From positions 76,739,164-76,803,163 of the forward strand of contig NC_051086.1 in the NCBI RefSeq assembly GCF_004664715.2: a stretch of DNA of 64,000 bases, in the 5' to 3' direction. This stretch comes from Peromyscus leucopus (taxonomy: Eukaryota; Chordata; Mammalia; Rodentia; Cricetidae). Positions 62,985 through 64,000 of the stretch are shown here, piece by piece. Every line of letters begins with the position of its first letter. Within the stretch, counting starts at the first letter, position 1. The position numbers and the translations under genes were made by a program. Below the pieces are notes generated by a model. That model was not told where the DNA came from and ran no database searches. It saw only the letters and a list, made by a program, of their open reading frames with translations.

Positions 62985-64000
62985 TGTGTTTATGGGGTGC
63001 TTTAAGTATCTCTTTTGATATCTAAACACTTAAATGTTTATACAGAAATCATTTAGATGAATATATTAATCAAGTAAAATAACACCAAGATAATTTAACT
63101 TAAAGTATGTATAAAACTAATTTATTGATATAATGAACTTTTAATTTTTCATTAACAGTTACAACTAAAAAAATTTAAAGCCATGTTCTTCTTATAGGTA
63201 GTGTTTCTGAAAATGGCTTTAAAGCAAGGTCATACAATACCCTGCATTCACTGGCATAAACCAAAGAAATGACCATATAGTACATCACGTACTTTGTTTG
63301 CAGGGTATAGAGACTTCATTCTGGGACTTCATTTCTTCCATACTGTCTAGCTCTCTTAGGCATAGTGTCAGTTGGGGCCTTGTGGGGTAATGGGCAAGTA
63401 GTCTTCAACAGTTATACTCAACTGTGACTCCTGGGAGTTTCACTCAAGCCCTGCCTAGGAAGATGTGATCAATGGTGTACAAGTGGCATGACTAGTATGG
63501 AAGTAATCAACCATTTCTGATTTAATTAATTCCAGATACCATAAGCCTACTCAATATCTCAATTAAGTTACAAATTATTTGGTTTATAGATTGGTGTTCT
63601 TATCACAAAGTGTTGCTTAACTTTTAGAGGATTCTAAAAGTTAATTTATTAATCAGCATGTTAATTTGGAGATATATTTTTTGTAATTGAAAACTTCAAT
63701 CTTGGTTAACTACACCCAAAGGTTGATGCAATATTGTACTTATCTTTTGGAAAATGTAGAAACAAAAGACACACAGACACATATTATTAGTCTGATGATT
63801 AAAAACTTAGAAGCTCATTTAAATATCACTGATTTTTTTAAGGATGAAGATGCTAAGTTAAAGTCATCCAAATTTAAGGAGTCAGTATGTTTCTGAACTC
63901 AGTTCATGCCTTGCTCTCCTTTCTTGAACTTAGCTCTTCCACCTGAACTTGAAGCATATGGAAAATGTCTGTTCTCCAATGATAGCTGATGATGATCATG

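Larger units (their letters stand above)
37406..64000 (+). repeat. Direct duplication, copy 2 (26.6 kb)
   Basis: This is the second copy of 1-26446, about 149 bp longer because copy 1 lacks many single bases. It is cut by the right window edge, so its end is not seen. Stretches between named repeats hold the same non-coding sequence as copy 1 and no gene. Open frames seen in both copies reflect the identity of the DNA, not conserved coding. Confidence 0.97.

Noticed and set aside
1..64000. CRISPR array, prophage or other prokaryotic system
   Set aside because: All repeats are eukaryotic SINE, LINE, LTR or microsatellite types. There are no spaced direct repeats of CRISPR form and no operon-like coding.

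Overview
The window looks like intergenic DNA from a muroid rodent nuclear genome, most likely a cricetid (vole, hamster or deer-mouse group). The base composition is AT-rich. There are many B1, B3/ID-like and B4-type SINEs, rodent-type LINE-1 3' ends, LTR fragments and long dinucleotide arrays. The B1 subtype ending in the 'aaaggcgcaaagctacacagag' pattern points to Cricetidae; that taxon call is from memory of repeat families, not from a search. I found no protein-coding gene, exon, tRNA, rRNA, CRISPR array or bacterial-type operon. The open frames present are short and come from repeats, microsatellites or chance.

Layout: (1) 1-26446 is a block that reappears in the same orientation at 37406-64000, at an offset of 37405 rising to 37554. 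(2) 26447-30300 is single-copy within the window and ends at a gap of exactly 500 N (30301-30800). (3) 30801-33196 is the 3' part of a degenerate LINE-1 starting directly at the gap edge. (4) 33197-37405 is single-copy here, with microsatellites and a degenerate CACA-rich region. (5) 37406-64000 is the second copy. Each copy carries, in order: a LINE-1 3'UTR (minus), two B3-type SINEs, a B4 SINE, an ancient LINE-1 piece, microsatellites, more SINEs, an MaLR-like LTR, a 5'-inverted LINE-1 with a nested B1, further microsatellites and a B4, two LTR-like elements, an old rodent repeat interrupted by a solo LTR and a B1, and more SINE or LTR remnants.

The main result is the 26.5 kb direct duplication around the scaffold gap. 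All five uninterrupted dinucleotide arrays I compared have identical repeat counts in both copies (16, 20, 22, 24 and 15 units). The copies instead differ mainly by 1-2 bp indels, often in homopolymers. Copy 1 is net 148 bp shorter over its first 11.2 kb, and the net change over the remaining 15.2 kb is about 1 bp. This fits a false duplication (the same locus assembled twice and joined across a 500-N placeholder) better than an aged segmental duplication. A very recent real tandem duplication cannot be excluded without read depth.

I did not find a new biological system. The points worth a second look are the duplication, a patch of substitutions confined to one LINE-1 3' end, clean transposon nesting with target-site duplications, an 88-bp alternating purine-pyrimidine tract, and two or three candidate conserved non-coding blocks.
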